The position numbers and the translations under genes are program-made. This document shows positions 26,583 through 38,467 of a DNA stretch of 64,000 nucleotides, piece after piece. The DNA comes from Brenneria roseae subsp. roseae. Lineage in GTDB: Bacteria > Pseudomonadota > Gammaproteobacteria > Enterobacterales > Enterobacteriaceae. Where the stretch lies: the NCBI RefSeq assembly GCF_003115845.1, contig NZ_KZ819027.1, positions 183,202-247,201 of the forward strand. Reading direction: 5' to 3'. Under the pieces are notes generated by a model that was not told where the DNA came from, ran no database searches, and worked only from the letters and a program-made list of their open reading frames with translations. Each line of letters starts with the position of its first letter. The first letter of the stretch is position 1.

Positions 26583-27479
26583 TCACAGCGGCTGCTCTGA
26601 CAGTTTCTCGCTCAAATAATCCAGAAAACAGGTAATACGCACCGCCAGTTGGGTGTTGCGGTAATACACCGCGTGGACAGGCAAACTGACATTTACCGTT
26701 TCCTCTTTGAGAATCTGAACCAGACGGCCCGTCGCCAGATCATCCCGAATCAGAAAATCAGACATGCGGACAATCCCTTCCCCGCGCAGCGCCAGTTGGC
26801 GCAACGTTTCACCGTTTGAAGCCGCCAGCGCGGGAGTAATCGGGTAAAAATCCTGTAGCCCATACCGCAACGGCCAGTGATTCAGCGATTCCACCTGGGT
26901 AAATCCCAGACAGACATGTGTCGCCAGCGCCTCAACATTCGCAGGCGTCCCATGACGCCGCAGATAATCCGGGCTGGCAACCACGCGCAAACGGCTCGAC
27001 CCCAACGCGCGGGCGTGGATGCTGGAATCTTTTAGCGTGCCGATACGGATCGCGATATCCGTATGCTGTTCCAGCAGGTCGATAATAAAATCGTCGGTGT
27101 TCAGTTCAAGAATGATCTTCGGGTAGCGGCGGCGGAATTCGGGAACGAGGGGGACAATGACATGTTGCATAAACGCAGAGGCTGCGTTGACCCGTAACCG
27201 CCCGCCGGGCCGTTCGTGCCGCAATAGCACCTGCTCTTCCGCATGTTCCACCGCATGGATCACGGCTCGCGCATGCTCAAGAAACATTACGCCTTCTTCT
27301 GACAGCGACAAACGCCGCGTGGTACGGTGCAACAGCGTCGTTCCCAGTTTATCTTCCAGACGCCGCAACGCCCGGCTGATACCGGACGTCGTCTGACCCA
27401 GTTGCTCTGCCGCCGCAGTAATCGATCCCGTGTCGACCACCACGACAAAAGCCTGTAATTCCTCAAGCGTGACTTTCAT
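26583..27479 (-). CDS. LysR-family transcriptional regulator (YafC-like clade)
   Basis: LysR-type regulator, 298 residues: an N-terminal winged HTH (residues 1-60; TGSITAAAEQLGQTTSGISRALRRLE) and a substrate-binding domain from about 90. The CLGFTQVESLNHWPL and SNGETLRQLALRGEGIVRMSDF segments resemble the CrgA/YafC/YhaJ-type clade. It is 18 bp downstream of parE on the same strand and convergent with mdaB. Regulators of this clade often respond to quinone-like or aromatic compounds, so control of mdaB is possible, but nothing in the sequence shows it. Confidence 0.88.
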   Translation of the reverse strand: MKVTLEELQAFVVVVDTGSITAAAEQLGQTTSGISRALRRLEDKLGTTLLHRTTRRLSLSEEGVMFLEHARAVIHAVEHAEEQVLLRHERPGGRLRVNAASAFMQHVIVPLVPEFRRRYPKIILELNTDDFIIDLLEQHTDIAIRIGTLKDSSIHARALGSSRLRVVASPDYLRRHGTPANVEALATHVCLGFTQVESLNHWPLRYGLQDFYPITPALAASNGETLRQLALRGEGIVRMSDFLIRDDLATGRLVQILKEETVNVSLPVHAVYYRNTQLAVRITCFLDYLSEKLSEQPL

Positions 27480-27496
27480 CAGCGTATACCCAAGCG

Positions 27497-29428
<1,932 letters not shown>

Positions 29429-29448
29429 TTAAATGAAATCAGCGGCGA

Positions 29449-30030
29449 TCAGTCTGTCGTAAGACCCAGAAAATTCACTATGGGTGCAAAAAAGTGCTCA
29501 AATCCGACAAAGGCGTGATTGCCCCCCGACTCCACTGTTTGGCGACAGGCAGTGTAATAGGCGACCGCCTGGCGATAGTCCAGAACTTCATCCCCGGTCT
29601 GAAGCAACAGCCAGAGCAAATCCGGCGATTCCAGCGGCTCAACCTGCATCACTTTCAGATCGTAAACGTGCCGAGACTCTAGCACATATTGCTCACCTGT
29701 GTAGGGGTTCTGATATTCCCCCAGATGATCGAGCAGCAGTTCAAACGGTCTGACGGCCGGATTCACCACGACAGCGGGTATGGTAAAACACTGGGACAAC
29801 CAGGTTGCATAATAACCACCGAGAGAGGAACCAACAATCCCAAGCGGCCGGCCGGCGTGCGCCATCACCAATGACTCCATCATCTCGGCCGCTTCCGCCG
29901 GATAAGGCGGAAGTTGCGGGATCAGCATGTCGATTTCAGGATGCCGGCTTGCCAGCCAGTTCTTCAGCGCGGTTGCTTTCGCTGAATTGGGGGTGCTGTT
30001 AAAACCGTGAAGATAGAGTAAGGTTGGCAT
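29449..30030 (-). CDS. yqiA: Esterase YqiA
   Basis: Small alpha/beta-hydrolase of the UPF0227 type; E. coli YqiA has esterase activity on palmitoyl-CoA and p-nitrophenyl esters. The 193 residues include [14 protein letters not shown] at the N-terminus and the nucleophile elbow GSSLGGY with Ser69. A late FVGFEHFF segment supplies the likely catalytic His region. Its ATG overlaps the cpdA stop by one base (TAATG), so it is translationally coupled to cpdA. It lies 56 bp before parE, the E. coli order. Confidence 0.93.
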   Translation of the reverse strand: MPTLLYLHGFNSTPNSAKATALKNWLASRHPEIDMLIPQLPPYPAEAAEMMESLVMAHAGRPLGIVGSSLGGYYATWLSQCFTIPAVVVNPAVRPFELLLDHLGEYQNPYTGEQYVLESRHVYDLKVMQVEPLESPDLLWLLLQTGDEVLDYRQAVAYYTACRQTVESGGNHAFVGFEHFFAPIVNFLGLTTD

Positions 30031-30857
30031 TAATAACCATCCGAATCCATATCCGGCAGGAATTCACTTCCCGACAGACGAAACACCGCCGTCTCCAGAC
30101 GGCCGTCAGGCATCAGATCCAGATAGCGCCAGCCCGGCGCGACATCATCAATCGTGAAATTCGTGCAGTGCGGTTTGAACTGTACGCAGGTTGACGGCGT
30201 TGCCAGCAAGCGACGGCCGTGCCAGTCGAGATCCATTTCCTGATGGATATGTCCACACAGAATGGTATTCACCTGCGGGTAACGAGCCAGAACCGCAGCC
30301 AGACTGTGCGCGTTGCGCAAGCTGTGCTGGTCAAGCCAGGTACAGCCGGAAGGCGATGGGTGATGGTGCAATAAAAGCAGCGTGAAGCGCTCGGGCTGGT
30401 TTTTCAGGCAACGCTCCAGCCATTCAAGCTGATAATCGCTCAGTTCGCCATGCGGCACGCCAAATACCTGACTATCGAGCAGGATGATCTGCCATTTATC
30501 GCCGACCAGCACCTGTTTGGAAGGGGCGATATCCGCTTCAGCCAACGCATCCACCATTGCCGGCTGGAAATCATGATTGCCCGGCAGCCACACACAAGGT
30601 GCGTCCAGTTGCCGGATACCGCGAGAAAAGTGGCGATAGGCTTCCAATGAATGATCCTGTGCCAAATCACCTGTCGCGACGATCAGATCGAACGCTTCCT
30701 GCTGAGCCTGTATGGCATCCAGTACCGCGTGGTAACTGCGATATGTGTTAATACCAAGCAATGTTTCATGCTCGCCGGCAAAAAGGTGGGTATCTGTTAT
30801 TTGTAAAATCCTGATTCTGGCCCCACTCGCCACAGGAAGTGTCAACAGGCTTTCCAA
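30030..30857 (-). CDS. cpdA: 3',5'-cyclic AMP phosphodiesterase CpdA
   Basis: Class III cyclic nucleotide phosphodiesterase that hydrolyses cAMP and so modulates CRP. Metallophosphoesterase motifs are visible in order: DTHLF, GDLAQD, GNHDFQ, LLLHHHP and GHIHQE. The start chosen is the TTG at 30857: AAGGA precedes it by six bases and it gives the start LESLLTLP..., aligning with the E. coli protein. An ATG at 30896 would add 13 residues with no ribosome site. It overlaps yqiA by one base and is separated from yqiB by a copy of the dispersed palindromic repeat (30950-31022). Confidence 0.93.
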   Translation of the reverse strand: MESLLTLPVASGARIRILQITDTHLFAGEHETLLGINTYRSYHAVLDAIQAQQEAFDLIVATGDLAQDHSLEAYRHFSRGIRQLDAPCVWLPGNHDFQPAMVDALAEADIAPSKQVLVGDKWQIILLDSQVFGVPHGELSDYQLEWLERCLKNQPERFTLLLLHHHPSPSGCTWLDQHSLRNAHSLAAVLARYPQVNTILCGHIHQEMDLDWHGRRLLATPSTCVQFKPHCTNFTIDDVAPGWRYLDLMPDGRLETAVFRLSGSEFLPDMDSDGY

Positions 30858-30949
30858 ATGGTGTCCTTGGTTACTTAATCTGTCTATACCCGTCATCTTT
30901 CACGTTGCAAATGTGCTGGTTTCATTACCCGGCCTCTCCGTGCATCCTG

Positions 30950-31022
30950 AAAAAACGCCGGGAGCATTTTTTAACAACGCATAGCGTTGGCTCCCGTGGA
31001 CGGGCAAGGATAGCCCGTCATC
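30950..31022 (-). repeat. Dispersed palindromic repeat, copy D (between yqiB and cpdA)
   Basis: Begins AAAAAACGCCGGGAGCATTT, contains the small palindrome CGCATAGCG and ends GGACGGGCAAGGATAGCCCG then TCA. It is the reverse-orientation relative of copies A and B at 43994-44147 and nearly the same as copy C at 59390. Confidence 0.8.
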
Positions 31023-31025
31023 AAT

Positions 31026-31457
31026 CTATTGGGTATCAAAAACCGGAATCGACATCGAACCATACGCCAAACAATATCTTAGCCAATCAGCAAGAAACTG
31101 ATTAATTTGATGCTTTTCGTCACGTTGATGTAACTTCTTATTCGGATAATCATAACGTGCTTTGAAACGGAAGATCTGCTGACTGGCACACACTTCCGCA
31201 ACCAGCGCGTCATGATACAGCCTGACCGTCATCATTGGCAGGCTCCAGTAGCTTACCGCCGGTACGGTCTGCTTAATCTCAACCAATGAGGTATAGCGGG
31301 TAGATTCAAGAATCGTTAAGCGATAGGCCGCATTATTAACGTGATAAACCGCCGTTTCACCGACTTCGTCAATACGGGGCAGCAAACGCCGTAATTGCAT
31401 AAAATTGGTTTCGCATAGCCTCATCATTGCCGGGAAATCCGGGGTATAACGCTTCAT
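31026..31457 (-). CDS. yqiB: DUF1249 protein YqiB
   Basis: Conserved enterobacterial protein of unknown function, 143 residues (E. coli YqiB 140). It is basic and soluble, with [19 protein letters not shown] at the start and a C-terminal [18 protein letters not shown] segment. It starts four bases after the nudF stop, so both are on one transcript. The downstream repeat copy D begins to the left of its stop and would lie in the 3' part of the message before cpdA. Confidence 0.92.
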   Translation of the reverse strand: MKRYTPDFPAMMRLCETNFMQLRRLLPRIDEVGETAVYHVNNAAYRLTILESTRYTSLVEIKQTVPAVSYWSLPMMTVRLYHDALVAEVCASQQIFRFKARYDYPNKKLHQRDEKHQINQFLADWLRYCLAYGSMSIPVFDTQ

Positions 31458-31461
31458 AAAT

Positions 31462-32094
31462 TCAATCCGCCCACGTTTTTCTCAGTTTCTCATGGTGCAA
31501 CGCCAACCATTGCAAGGCAATGACAGAGGCTGCGTTATCAATAATCCCTTGTTCAACCCATTGATAGCTCTGCTCGCGGCTGACAACATGCACACGAATG
31601 TCTTCATTTTCTGCCGCCAGACCGTGAATGCCTGCCGCCGTCCGGGTATCCACTTCGCCTACCATAACAGCCAGACGCTCACTGGTGCCACCCGGGCTGG
31701 CAAGATAGCTGATTATCGGGCGGCAGCGCCCTACCGTTAATCCGGCTTCCTCAAGTGCTTCACGCCGGGCAACGTCTTCCAGGCTTTCTCCCTGCTCAAT
31801 CATGCCAGCCACCAGCTCAAACAGCCAGGGGGAAACGCTGGTGTCATAGGCCGCGATACGAATCTGTTCGATCAATACCACCTCATCCCTTACAGGATCA
31901 TAAGGTAACAGGACGACCGCATGACCACGTTCAAAAATCTCACGGCTGACTTCGCCACTCATTTCACCATTAAACAGGCGGTGACGAAAACGGTAGCGTT
32001 TCAGTGAAAAAAAACCGTCGTATAGCGTTTCACGTGCAATAATTTCTACATCATCTTTCGTGAAAGTAACCGGACCGGATACGGAAGACCCCAT
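31462..32094 (-). CDS. nudF: ADP-ribose pyrophosphatase NudF
   Basis: Nudix hydrolase that splits ADP-ribose to AMP and ribose-5-phosphate. The Nudix box is complete: [23 protein letters not shown], with the REALEE metal ligands. The downstream SPGGTSERL segment is typical of ADP-ribose pyrophosphatases. The ATG at 32094 has AGGAG seven bases upstream and gives 210 residues, about the E. coli length; the frame continues open to 32238, but those residues have no family counterpart. It is divergent from tolC across 377 bp and heads yqiB. Confidence 0.95.
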   Translation of the reverse strand: MGSSVSGPVTFTKDDVEIIARETLYDGFFSLKRYRFRHRLFNGEMSGEVSREIFERGHAVVLLPYDPVRDEVVLIEQIRIAAYDTSVSPWLFELVAGMIEQGESLEDVARREALEEAGLTVGRCRPIISYLASPGGTSERLAVMVGEVDTRTAAGIHGLAAENEDIRVHVVSREQSYQWVEQGIIDNAASVIALQWLALHHEKLRKTWAD

Positions 32095-32362
32095 GACTAA
32101 ACTCCTGTAACGAGTATTGATGAAATCCGGTATTGTATGGCGGAAATCCCTATCATTATACTCATCGTTGTTTTGGATAGATTTGTTTTTGATAGATCTG
32201 TTTGTGGTAGATTTATGTACATTCAGTCCTTGTTCCAACGGGGACTGATGATTACGGGTGTTCTGGTGCGATCGCGTTTATCCTGTAAAACAGAAAAATT
32301 CCGTACCATTCAGGCCCGGATCGCCAATAACACCAGCCGGTTCGGACAGCGTCCACAGAAAG

Positions 32363-32408
32363 ATGGCACGTTCAGCTACCTTATCCTATTGGCAGATTCT
32401 GATAGAAT
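32363..32408 (+). promoter_or_regulatory. Candidate tolC promoter with MarA/SoxS/Rob box
   Basis: ATGGCACGTTCAGCTACCT at 32363-32381 matches the marbox consensus AYnGCACnnWnnRYYAAAY at all but two specified positions. It abuts a weak -35 region ahead of TAGAAT at 32403-32408, the class II activator layout. E. coli tolC belongs to the mar/sox/rob regulon. Confidence 0.6.
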
Positions 32409-32471
32409 CGACAATTATTCGTCTATAGATAGCGCAACCATAGCGACATTGCTGCACAACAAGGAATGCAA

Positions 32472-33869
32472 ATGAAGAAATTGCTCCCTCTTCTTATCGG
32501 TTTGAGCCTGGGCGGCTTTAGCGCCATGGGCCAGGCGGAAAATCTACTACAGGTTTATCAGCAAGCCAAAAATACCAACCCTGATTTACGCAGTGCCGCC
32601 GCTGTCCGCGATTCCGCGTTTGAAAAAATCAATGAAGCGCGCAGCCCGTTGCTGCCACAGATGGCACTGGGCGCGGATTATACCTATAACAACGGCTACC
32701 GCGACAACAGCGGCACGAACAGCCAGGTAAAAAGCGCGTCATTGCAGTTGACACAAACCCTGTTCGATATGTCCAAATGGCGCGCGCTGACGCTACAGGA
32801 AAAACAGGCCGGTATTGAAGATGTTACCTATCAAAGCGCCCAGCAGAATCTGATTCTGAACACGGCGACCGCCTATTTTAATGTTCTGCGCGCCATTGAT
32901 TCTCTGTCATACATCAACGCACAGAAACAGGCGATTTACCGCCAGTTGGATCAGACTACCCAGCGCTTCAACGTGGGTCTGGTCGCCATTACCGACGTAC
33001 AAAACGCCCGCGCAGAATATGACAGCGTGCTGGCCAATGAAGTTCTGGCACGAAATACGTTGGATAACTCGCTGGAATCCCTGCGTCAGGTAACCGGAAA
33101 TTTCTACCCGCAGTTGGCTGGTCTTAACATCGAACGTTTTTCCACCCAGCAACCAGGCGTGGTTAACAATCTGCTAAAAGAAGCTGAAAACCGTAACCTG
33201 AACCTGTTATCCGCCCGTTTAAGTCAGGATCTGGCTCGTGAGCAAATCCGTTCGGCGCAAACCGGCTATATGCCGACGCTGGATCTGACCGCGTCTACCG
33301 GCGTGAGTAATACGGACTATAACGCCCGTAACGCAGCGAATGACAGTGACATAGGTCAAAACAAAGTCGGCATCAACTTTACATTGCCACTTTACAGCGG
33401 CGGCTCCACCAACTCTCAGGTGAAACAGGCCCAGCATAACTTTGTCAGCGCCAGCGAACTGCTGGAAAGCGCCCACCGTACCGTGGTTCAGACGGTGCGC
33501 TCTTCGTTCAACAACATTTCGGCGTCTATCAGCAGCATCAATGCTTACAAACAGGCAGAAGTGTCTGCACAAAGCTCGCTGGATGCCATGGAAGCCGGCT
33601 ATCAGGTCGGTACCCGCACGATTGTTGATGTGCTGGACGCGACCACCACGCTGTATAACGCCAAGCAGCAGCTTTCCAGCGCGCGTTATGATTACCTGAT
33701 CAACCAGTTAAACATTAAATACGCCTTGGGTACGCTGAATGAAAGCGACCTGCAAACGCTGAACGCGGCGTTAGGTCAGATGGTATCGACCACACCGGCG
33801 GTCTCTGACGACAATAGCGGCGCACCGTTTGCCAATACCACAACGGTATCCGCGACAGCAGGCCAGTAA
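32472..33869 (+). CDS. tolC: Outer membrane efflux channel TolC
   Basis: Outer membrane/periplasmic channel shared by AcrAB-type multidrug pumps and type I secretion systems. It has a signal peptide MKKLLPLLIGLSLGGFSAMGQA, then the mature start ENLLQVYQQAK. The internal duplication of the TolC fold is visible, with ITDVQNARAEYD in the first half and TIVDVLDATTTLYNAKQ in the second. The ATG at 32472, not the one at 32466, follows AAGGA at proper spacing and matches E. coli. The 465-residue protein has a shorter C-terminal tail than E. coli TolC (493 precursor). A hairpin at 33882 follows. Confidence 0.97.
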   Translation: MKKLLPLLIGLSLGGFSAMGQAENLLQVYQQAKNTNPDLRSAAAVRDSAFEKINEARSPLLPQMALGADYTYNNGYRDNSGTNSQVKSASLQLTQTLFDMSKWRALTLQEKQAGIEDVTYQSAQQNLILNTATAYFNVLRAIDSLSYINAQKQAIYRQLDQTTQRFNVGLVAITDVQNARAEYDSVLANEVLARNTLDNSLESLRQVTGNFYPQLAGLNIERFSTQQPGVVNNLLKEAENRNLNLLSARLSQDLAREQIRSAQTGYMPTLDLTASTGVSNTDYNARNAANDSDIGQNKVGINFTLPLYSGGSTNSQVKQAQHNFVSASELLESAHRTVVQTVRSSFNNISASISSINAYKQAEVSAQSSLDAMEAGYQVGTRTIVDVLDATTTLYNAKQQLSSARYDYLINQLNIKYALGTLNESDLQTLNAALGQMVSTTPAVSDDNSGAPFANTTTVSATAGQ

Positions 33870-33881
33870 TCAGCTCGATTC

Positions 33882-33904
33882 GAGGGGAACGGCAGGTTCC
33901 CCTC
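33882..33904 (+). terminator. Hairpin after tolC
   Basis: Perfect 9-bp stem GAGGGGAAC / GTTCCCCTC with a 5-nt loop, 13 bp past the tolC stop; no T tract. The remaining 338 bp to ygiB show no gene. Confidence 0.6.
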
Positions 33905-34242
33905 AGACGGTTGAAAACCTGTTTACGGAATCAGAACGGTGATAATAGGATAGAAGAGTAAAGCGTTCGCGCCAGAGACGGACTTACCGCGTTTTGACGA
34001 TCTCCCCATTATCGCCGCTCATCACGCGTTATCATTAACCTTCCTTTTTGGCGTTAAAATCGCCTCCGGCATTTTCCACGCTCGCCGGTCGATAAAGCGA
34101 AACGCGGCACAACTGAATGTATAGCAACGTAAAGAGTCGCCTGGTTACGGCCACTGGTGCTTTAAATTACATCAACCTTCCCCTATTCTTAGCCCCACTA
34201 GTTGGTTATTCGGCATGATGCCTTTTCTCTGGGATTAACACG

Positions 34243-34908
34243 ATGAAACGTACAAAAGATATTAATCAGGAAACTTTTCGTAAGGGATGGAGAACATACC
34301 GCATGGCCCCCATCGCGCTGGCGGTCAGTGCCGTATTTGTTTTGGCGAGTTGCGAACAGGCTGATGAAACGGTTTCTCTGTATCAGAATGCCGACGACTG
34401 CTCCGCCGCCAACCCATCCATGAGCGAACAATGCACCACGGCATACAATAATGCGTTGAAAGAAGCAGAGAAAACGGCGCCCAAATATGCCACCCGCGAA
34501 GACTGCGTAGCAGAGTTTGGCGAAGCACAGTGTACACCGGCGCCGGCGCCTGCTCAGGCAGGTATGGCCGCGGAATCCCAACAGAGTGGCAGCTTCTGGA
34601 TGCCGCTGATGGCCGGTTATATGATGGGCCGCATGATGAGTGGCGCAGGCTACGCACAGCAGCCGCTGTTTACCTCAAAATCGCCGACCAGTCCGGCAAA
34701 CGGCAAATTCGTCGATGCTACCGGCAAGAACTACGGCAATGCCACCACTGGCCGTACCATCAACGTGCCGAAAACCGCGCTGGCGCCGAAACCGGCGACA
34801 ACATCAACCATTACTCGTGGCGGCTTCGGTGAAACCGTCGCCAAGCAGACCACCATGCAGCGCAGCAGCAGTTCAAGTTCCAGCCCTTCCCGTAGCATGG
34901 GTGGCTGA
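34243..34908 (+). CDS. ygiB: DUF1190 protein YgiB
   Basis: Conserved protein of unknown function, 221 residues (E. coli YgiB about 223). After an N-terminal basic stretch comes a hydrophobic segment ending VFVLASC; Cys37 sits in a lipobox-like context, so it may be a lipoprotein or an anchored protein. Conserved cysteines ([33 protein letters not shown]) follow, then a methionine-rich hydrophobic stretch ([15 protein letters not shown], about 125-139) and a serine-rich low-complexity tail. It is 11 bp upstream of ygiC and evidently co-transcribed. Not to be confused with a transporter: there is only one clear anchor. Confidence 0.92.
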   Translation: MKRTKDINQETFRKGWRTYRMAPIALAVSAVFVLASCEQADETVSLYQNADDCSAANPSMSEQCTTAYNNALKEAEKTAPKYATREDCVAEFGEAQCTPAPAPAQAGMAAESQQSGSFWMPLMAGYMMGRMMSGAGYAQQPLFTSKSPTSPANGKFVDATGKNYGNATTGRTINVPKTALAPKPATTSTITRGGFGETVAKQTTMQRSSSSSSSPSRSMGG

Positions 34909-34919
34909 GGACGTATTTA

Positions 34920-36080
34920 ATGAAGCGGATAGATATTCAAGAACGTCCTGACTGGCGTGAAAAAGCGACCGAGTTCGGTTTCCGTTTTCATACCATGTAT
35001 GGCGAGCCCTACTGGAGTGAAGAGGCTTACTACCAGTTTACTCTGGCCCAAATCGAAGATCTTGAAGACACAACGGCAGAACTGCACCAGATGTGTCTGC
35101 AAGTGGTGGATAAGGTCGTCGACAGCGAACAGCTACTGACGAAGTTTCGCATTCCCAAACATACCTGGGATTTTGTCAGAACCTCATGGCGCACCAATCA
35201 ACCGTCGCTTTATTCGCGTCTCGATCTGGCTTATGACGGCCAAACGCCGGCCAAGCTGCTGGAGAATAACGCCGATACCCCGACGTCACTGTACGAATCG
35301 GCGTTTTTCCAGTGGCTGTGGCTGGAAGATCAGATCAAGTCAGGGCAGTTGCCGCAAACCGCCGATCAGTACAACAGTATTCAGGAAAAGCTGATCGAAC
35401 GTTTCGAAGATCTGAAGCTGAACCATGGCTTTGGACTGGTGCATTTTGCCTGCTGTCAGGATACCGAGGAAGATCGCGGTACGGTGCAATATCTCCAGGA
35501 TTGCGCGCTGGAAGCCGGCTTACCAAGCGAATTTCTGTACATGGAAGAGATTGGACTTGGTGAGAAAGGCCAGTTTACCGATCTGGAAAATCAGGTTATC
35601 AGCAACCTGTTCAAGCTGTACCCATGGGAATTCATGCTGCGTGAAATGTTCTCCACCAAGCTTGAGGATGCCGGAGTCCGCTGGTTGGAGCCCGCCTGGA
35701 AGAGTATTATTTCCAATAAAGCGCTGCTGCCGATGCTGTGGGAAATGTTCCCCAATCACCCTAACCTGCTTCCCGCCTATTTTGCCGAAGATGATCACCC
35801 CGCGCTGGAAAATTACGTCATCAAGCCGTTGTTTTCGCGTGAAGGCGCCAACATCCAAATCGTGGAAAACGGTAAAGAAATTGCTTCAGCGGGGGGGCCT
35901 TACGGTGAAGAAGGCAAAATCATTCAGCAATATCATCCTCTGCCGAAATTCGGGGACAGCTATACGCTGATCGGCAGCTGGCTGGTCAACGACCAGCCTT
36001 GCGGTATCTGCATGCGCGAAGATCGTCAACTGATCACGCAGGATCTGTCACGTTTCTATCCGCATATCATCCTGGATTGA
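34920..36080 (+). CDS. ygiC: ATP-grasp protein YgiC (glutathionylspermidine-synthase-like)
   Basis: 386-residue member of the glutathionylspermidine synthetase C-terminal-like ATP-grasp family. E. coli YgiC has the fold, but its physiological peptide-ligase reaction is not established. Visible blocks: [21 protein letters not shown] near residue 101, typical of the family, and late [11 protein letters not shown] and [17 protein letters not shown], forming the ATP/magnesium site. ATG at 34920 follows GAGGACG. It overlaps no other gene and lies 11 bp after ygiB, before a terminator at 36091. Confidence 0.93.
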   Translation: MKRIDIQERPDWREKATEFGFRFHTMYGEPYWSEEAYYQFTLAQIEDLEDTTAELHQMCLQVVDKVVDSEQLLTKFRIPKHTWDFVRTSWRTNQPSLYSRLDLAYDGQTPAKLLENNADTPTSLYESAFFQWLWLEDQIKSGQLPQTADQYNSIQEKLIERFEDLKLNHGFGLVHFACCQDTEEDRGTVQYLQDCALEAGLPSEFLYMEEIGLGEKGQFTDLENQVISNLFKLYPWEFMLREMFSTKLEDAGVRWLEPAWKSIISNKALLPMLWEMFPNHPNLLPAYFAEDDHPALENYVIKPLFSREGANIQIVENGKEIASAGGPYGEEGKIIQQYHPLPKFGDSYTLIGSWLVNDQPCGICMREDRQLITQDLSRFYPHIILD

Positions 36081-36090
36081 TTCCGTCAAA

Positions 36091-36118
36091 AAGAGGCGCG
36101 GTTAAAACTGCGCCTCTT
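36091..36118. terminator. Bidirectional terminator between ygiC and ygiD
   Basis: Perfect 9-bp stem AAGAGGCGC / GCGCCTCTT with a 10-nt loop, between convergent stops. On the minus strand the stem runs into TTTTT, so it most clearly ends ygiD; it can also fold in ygiC mRNA. Confidence 0.75.
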
Positions 36119-36132
36119 CCCGCATAGAAATG

Positions 36133-36918
36133 TTATCCCACCTGTACCGACAACATACTCAGCGACCCCATTTCAATGCCGTCGACCGGGATGCTAACGG
36201 CCTCTTTGCCATCCCAACTGCCCAGAACATAAAGCAATGGCAGATAGTGATCCGGTGTCGGGTTAGATAATGCGGCTCCTTCATGCTGCATAAAGTCTAT
36301 CAGCGGATGGTTATCGCCCTGATAGGTCAGATTATCCCGAACGAACTGATTAAAGGATGTCGCCCACGGATAAGCATCCGCAGCGCCATCCCATTTAGCC
36401 ATGCGCAGGTTATGCACGACATTGCCACTGGCGACAATCATGATGCCTTCATTGCGTAACACAGCCAATTTGCGGCCCAATTCATAGTGGTATGCCGCGG
36501 GCTGAGTACCGTCTACGCTGAGTTGTACCACCGGGATATCCGCATGTGGATACATCTTTATCAACACACCCCAGGAGCCATGATCCAATCCCCATTGGCT
36601 CTGATCGGCTACGACGGGATACGGCGCCAGCGCCTGCTGGATCCTCGCCGCCAGCTCAGGCGAACCGGGCGCGGGATATTGCGTATCAAACAGCGCCTGC
36701 GGGAAGCCGCCGAAGTCATGAATGGTTCTCGGTTTTTCCATGGCCGTCACGGCAGTGCCGCGGGTGTACCAATGGGCTGAAACGGCAACAATCGCTTTTG
36801 GCCGCGGCAATGATTCGCCTAGAGCTTGCCACGCCTGGGTATAAGGGTTGTTCTCCAACACATTCATCGGGCTACCATGGCCGAGGAACAGTGCGGGCAT
36901 CCGGGCAGTATTGCTCAT
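36133..36918 (-). CDS. ygiD: 4,5-DOPA-extradiol-dioxygenase-family protein YgiD
   Basis: LigB-type extradiol dioxygenase family enzyme. E. coli YgiD opens L-DOPA at the 4,5 position in vitro; the natural substrate is unknown. Residues of the metal site are in ALFLGHGSPMN (His), VVSAHWYTRG (His) and ASGNVVHNLR (His). The ATG at 36918 gives 261 residues beginning MSNTARMPALF, with GAGG upstream; the open frame to 37053 adds an unsupported 45-residue extension. It is convergent with ygiC, as in the E. coli ygiBCD order. Confidence 0.93.
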   Translation of the reverse strand: MSNTARMPALFLGHGSPMNVLENNPYTQAWQALGESLPRPKAIVAVSAHWYTRGTAVTAMEKPRTIHDFGGFPQALFDTQYPAPGSPELAARIQQALAPYPVVADQSQWGLDHGSWGVLIKMYPHADIPVVQLSVDGTQPAAYHYELGRKLAVLRNEGIMIVASGNVVHNLRMAKWDGAADAYPWATSFNQFVRDNLTYQGDNHPLIDFMQHEGAALSNPTPDHYLPLLYVLGSWDGKEAVSIPVDGIEMGSLSMLSVQVG

Positions 36919-37039
36919 CAAAATATCCTCAGAAAAAGATCGGCATGTGCCGTAGCACGTTATGGGGACTACTTTACGCCCTTTGTGCCGTTGAAAAAGC
37001 CGGATATCTATGATGGAGAGATTCAATAAATTTGAAGGG

Positions 37040-37057
37040 GCGTGGACAGTCATTTAT
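37040..37057 (-). repeat. Partial duplicate of the rnpB 3' region, downstream of its terminator
   Basis: CGTGGACAGTCATTTATC repeats the rnpB segment at 37147-37164 with one mismatch. It lies past the rnpB terminator in the direction of rnpB transcription. E. coli has repeats of M1 RNA 3' sequence downstream of rnpB; this looks like a reduced version. Confidence 0.6.
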
Positions 37058-37083
37058 CTTTTTGCCTGTTCGCACAAGACAAA

Positions 37084-37109
37084 AAAAACCCGCCGGAGCG
37101 GGTTTTTAT
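37084..37109 (-). terminator. Intrinsic terminator of rnpB
   Basis: On the minus strand the stem ACCCGC / GCGGGT with a TCCG loop is followed by a long T run. It sits directly after the 3' end of the RNase P RNA. Confidence 0.9.
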
Positions 37110-37115
37110 AAAAGA

Positions 37116-37494
<379 letters not shown>

Positions 37495-37500
37495 GCGCGG

Positions 37501-37529
37501 ATAATAGGACAAATTGTCCTACTTGTCAT
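37501..37529 (-). promoter_or_regulatory. rnpB promoter, overlapping the end of rsmI
   Basis: Minus strand: ATGACA (37529-37524), 17-bp spacer, TATTAT (37506-37501), then a GC-rich discriminator and a start near 37494. The -35 lies within the last codons of rsmI (stop at 37521-37519). The spacer contains the palindrome AGGACAA-A-TTGTCCT. The GC-rich discriminator suits stringent control. Confidence 0.75.
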
Positions 37530-38406
37530 CCTCAGATTCACCACTATCGCCGTCTTGTTCCAGCGCATAGCGATAAAGCGCGTTTTTCTTCACGCCATGG
37601 ATTTCCGCCGCCAGCGCGGCGGCCTTTTTCAATGGCAGTTCCGCTCGCAACAGCGACAGCGTATGCAACGCCGCGGTCGGCAACGCGTCCTCATCCGCCT
37701 GGTGGCCTTCCACGATCAGCACCATCTCGCCCTTACGGCGATTTTCATCTTCCTTCACCCAGGCCAGCAGTTCTCCCACTGGCGCCCCTTGAATCGACTC
37801 CCAGGTTTTGGTGATTTCCCGTGCCAGTACGACATAACGCTGCGGTCCCATGACTTCAACCATATCCTGTAGACTATCAAGCAACCGATGGGTTGATTCA
37901 TAGAAAATCAGCGTCCGCGGTTCTTCCATCCGTTCGCGCAACGCGTCCTTTCGCGCTTTGGTTTTGGCGGGCAGAAAACCTTCATAGCAAAAACGATCGG
38001 AGGGCAGTCCGGCAGCCGACAGAGCGGTAATGGCCGCACAGGCCCCCGGCAACGGCACGACGCGGATACCGGCTTCACGGCAGCGCCTTACCAGATGATA
38101 ACCGGGATCGTTAATCAGTGGCGTACCCGCATCGGAAACCAGCGCAATACTTTGTCCAGACTGCAATTTCGCCAGCAGCGTGTCTGCTTTCTGCTGTTCA
38201 TTGTGATCGTGTAATGCGAACAGTCGCGCATTAATTGCAAAATGTTGTAACAGCAGGCCAGTATGACGGGTATCCTCAGCGGCGATCAAATCAACACGCT
38301 GCAGCACGGCCAACGCACGCTGCGTGATATCGCCCAAATTGCCGATCGGCGTAGGGACAATGTAGAGGGTGGATGCAGAAATGTCTGCTTGTTGGTTTTG
38401 ATTCAT
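37519..38406 (-). CDS. rsmI: 16S rRNA (cytidine-1402-2'-O) methyltransferase RsmI
   Basis: SAM-dependent methyltransferase that 2'-O-methylates C1402 of 16S rRNA, fine-tuning the P site. The 295 residues carry the SIRV-type/tetrapyrrole methylase fold: [19 protein letters not shown] at the N-terminus, AEDTRHTG near residue 49, [18 protein letters not shown] near residue 90 and [21 protein letters not shown] near residue 118. The acidic tail ([11 protein letters not shown]) contributes the rnpB -35 element in its DNA. It is divergent from lpoA by 61 bp, as in E. coli (yraL|yraM). Confidence 0.96.
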   Translation of the reverse strand: MNQNQQADISASTLYIVPTPIGNLGDITQRALAVLQRVDLIAAEDTRHTGLLLQHFAINARLFALHDHNEQQKADTLLAKLQSGQSIALVSDAGTPLINDPGYHLVRRCREAGIRVVPLPGACAAITALSAAGLPSDRFCYEGFLPAKTKARKDALRERMEEPRTLIFYESTHRLLDSLQDMVEVMGPQRYVVLAREITKTWESIQGAPVGELLAWVKEDENRRKGEMVLIVEGHQADEDALPTAALHTLSLLRAELPLKKAAALAAEIHGVKKNALYRYALEQDGDSGESEDDK

Positions 38407-38467
38407 TGTTTCATCCGGGTTGCCGATTTAATATTGAGCATCTTTAAAAAAAATCACTGGATACAGT

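Noticed and set aside
32137-32475. 112-codon plus-strand frame upstream of tolC
   Set aside because: It covers the tolC promoter and the nudF start on the other strand, with no ribosome site and no recognisable protein.
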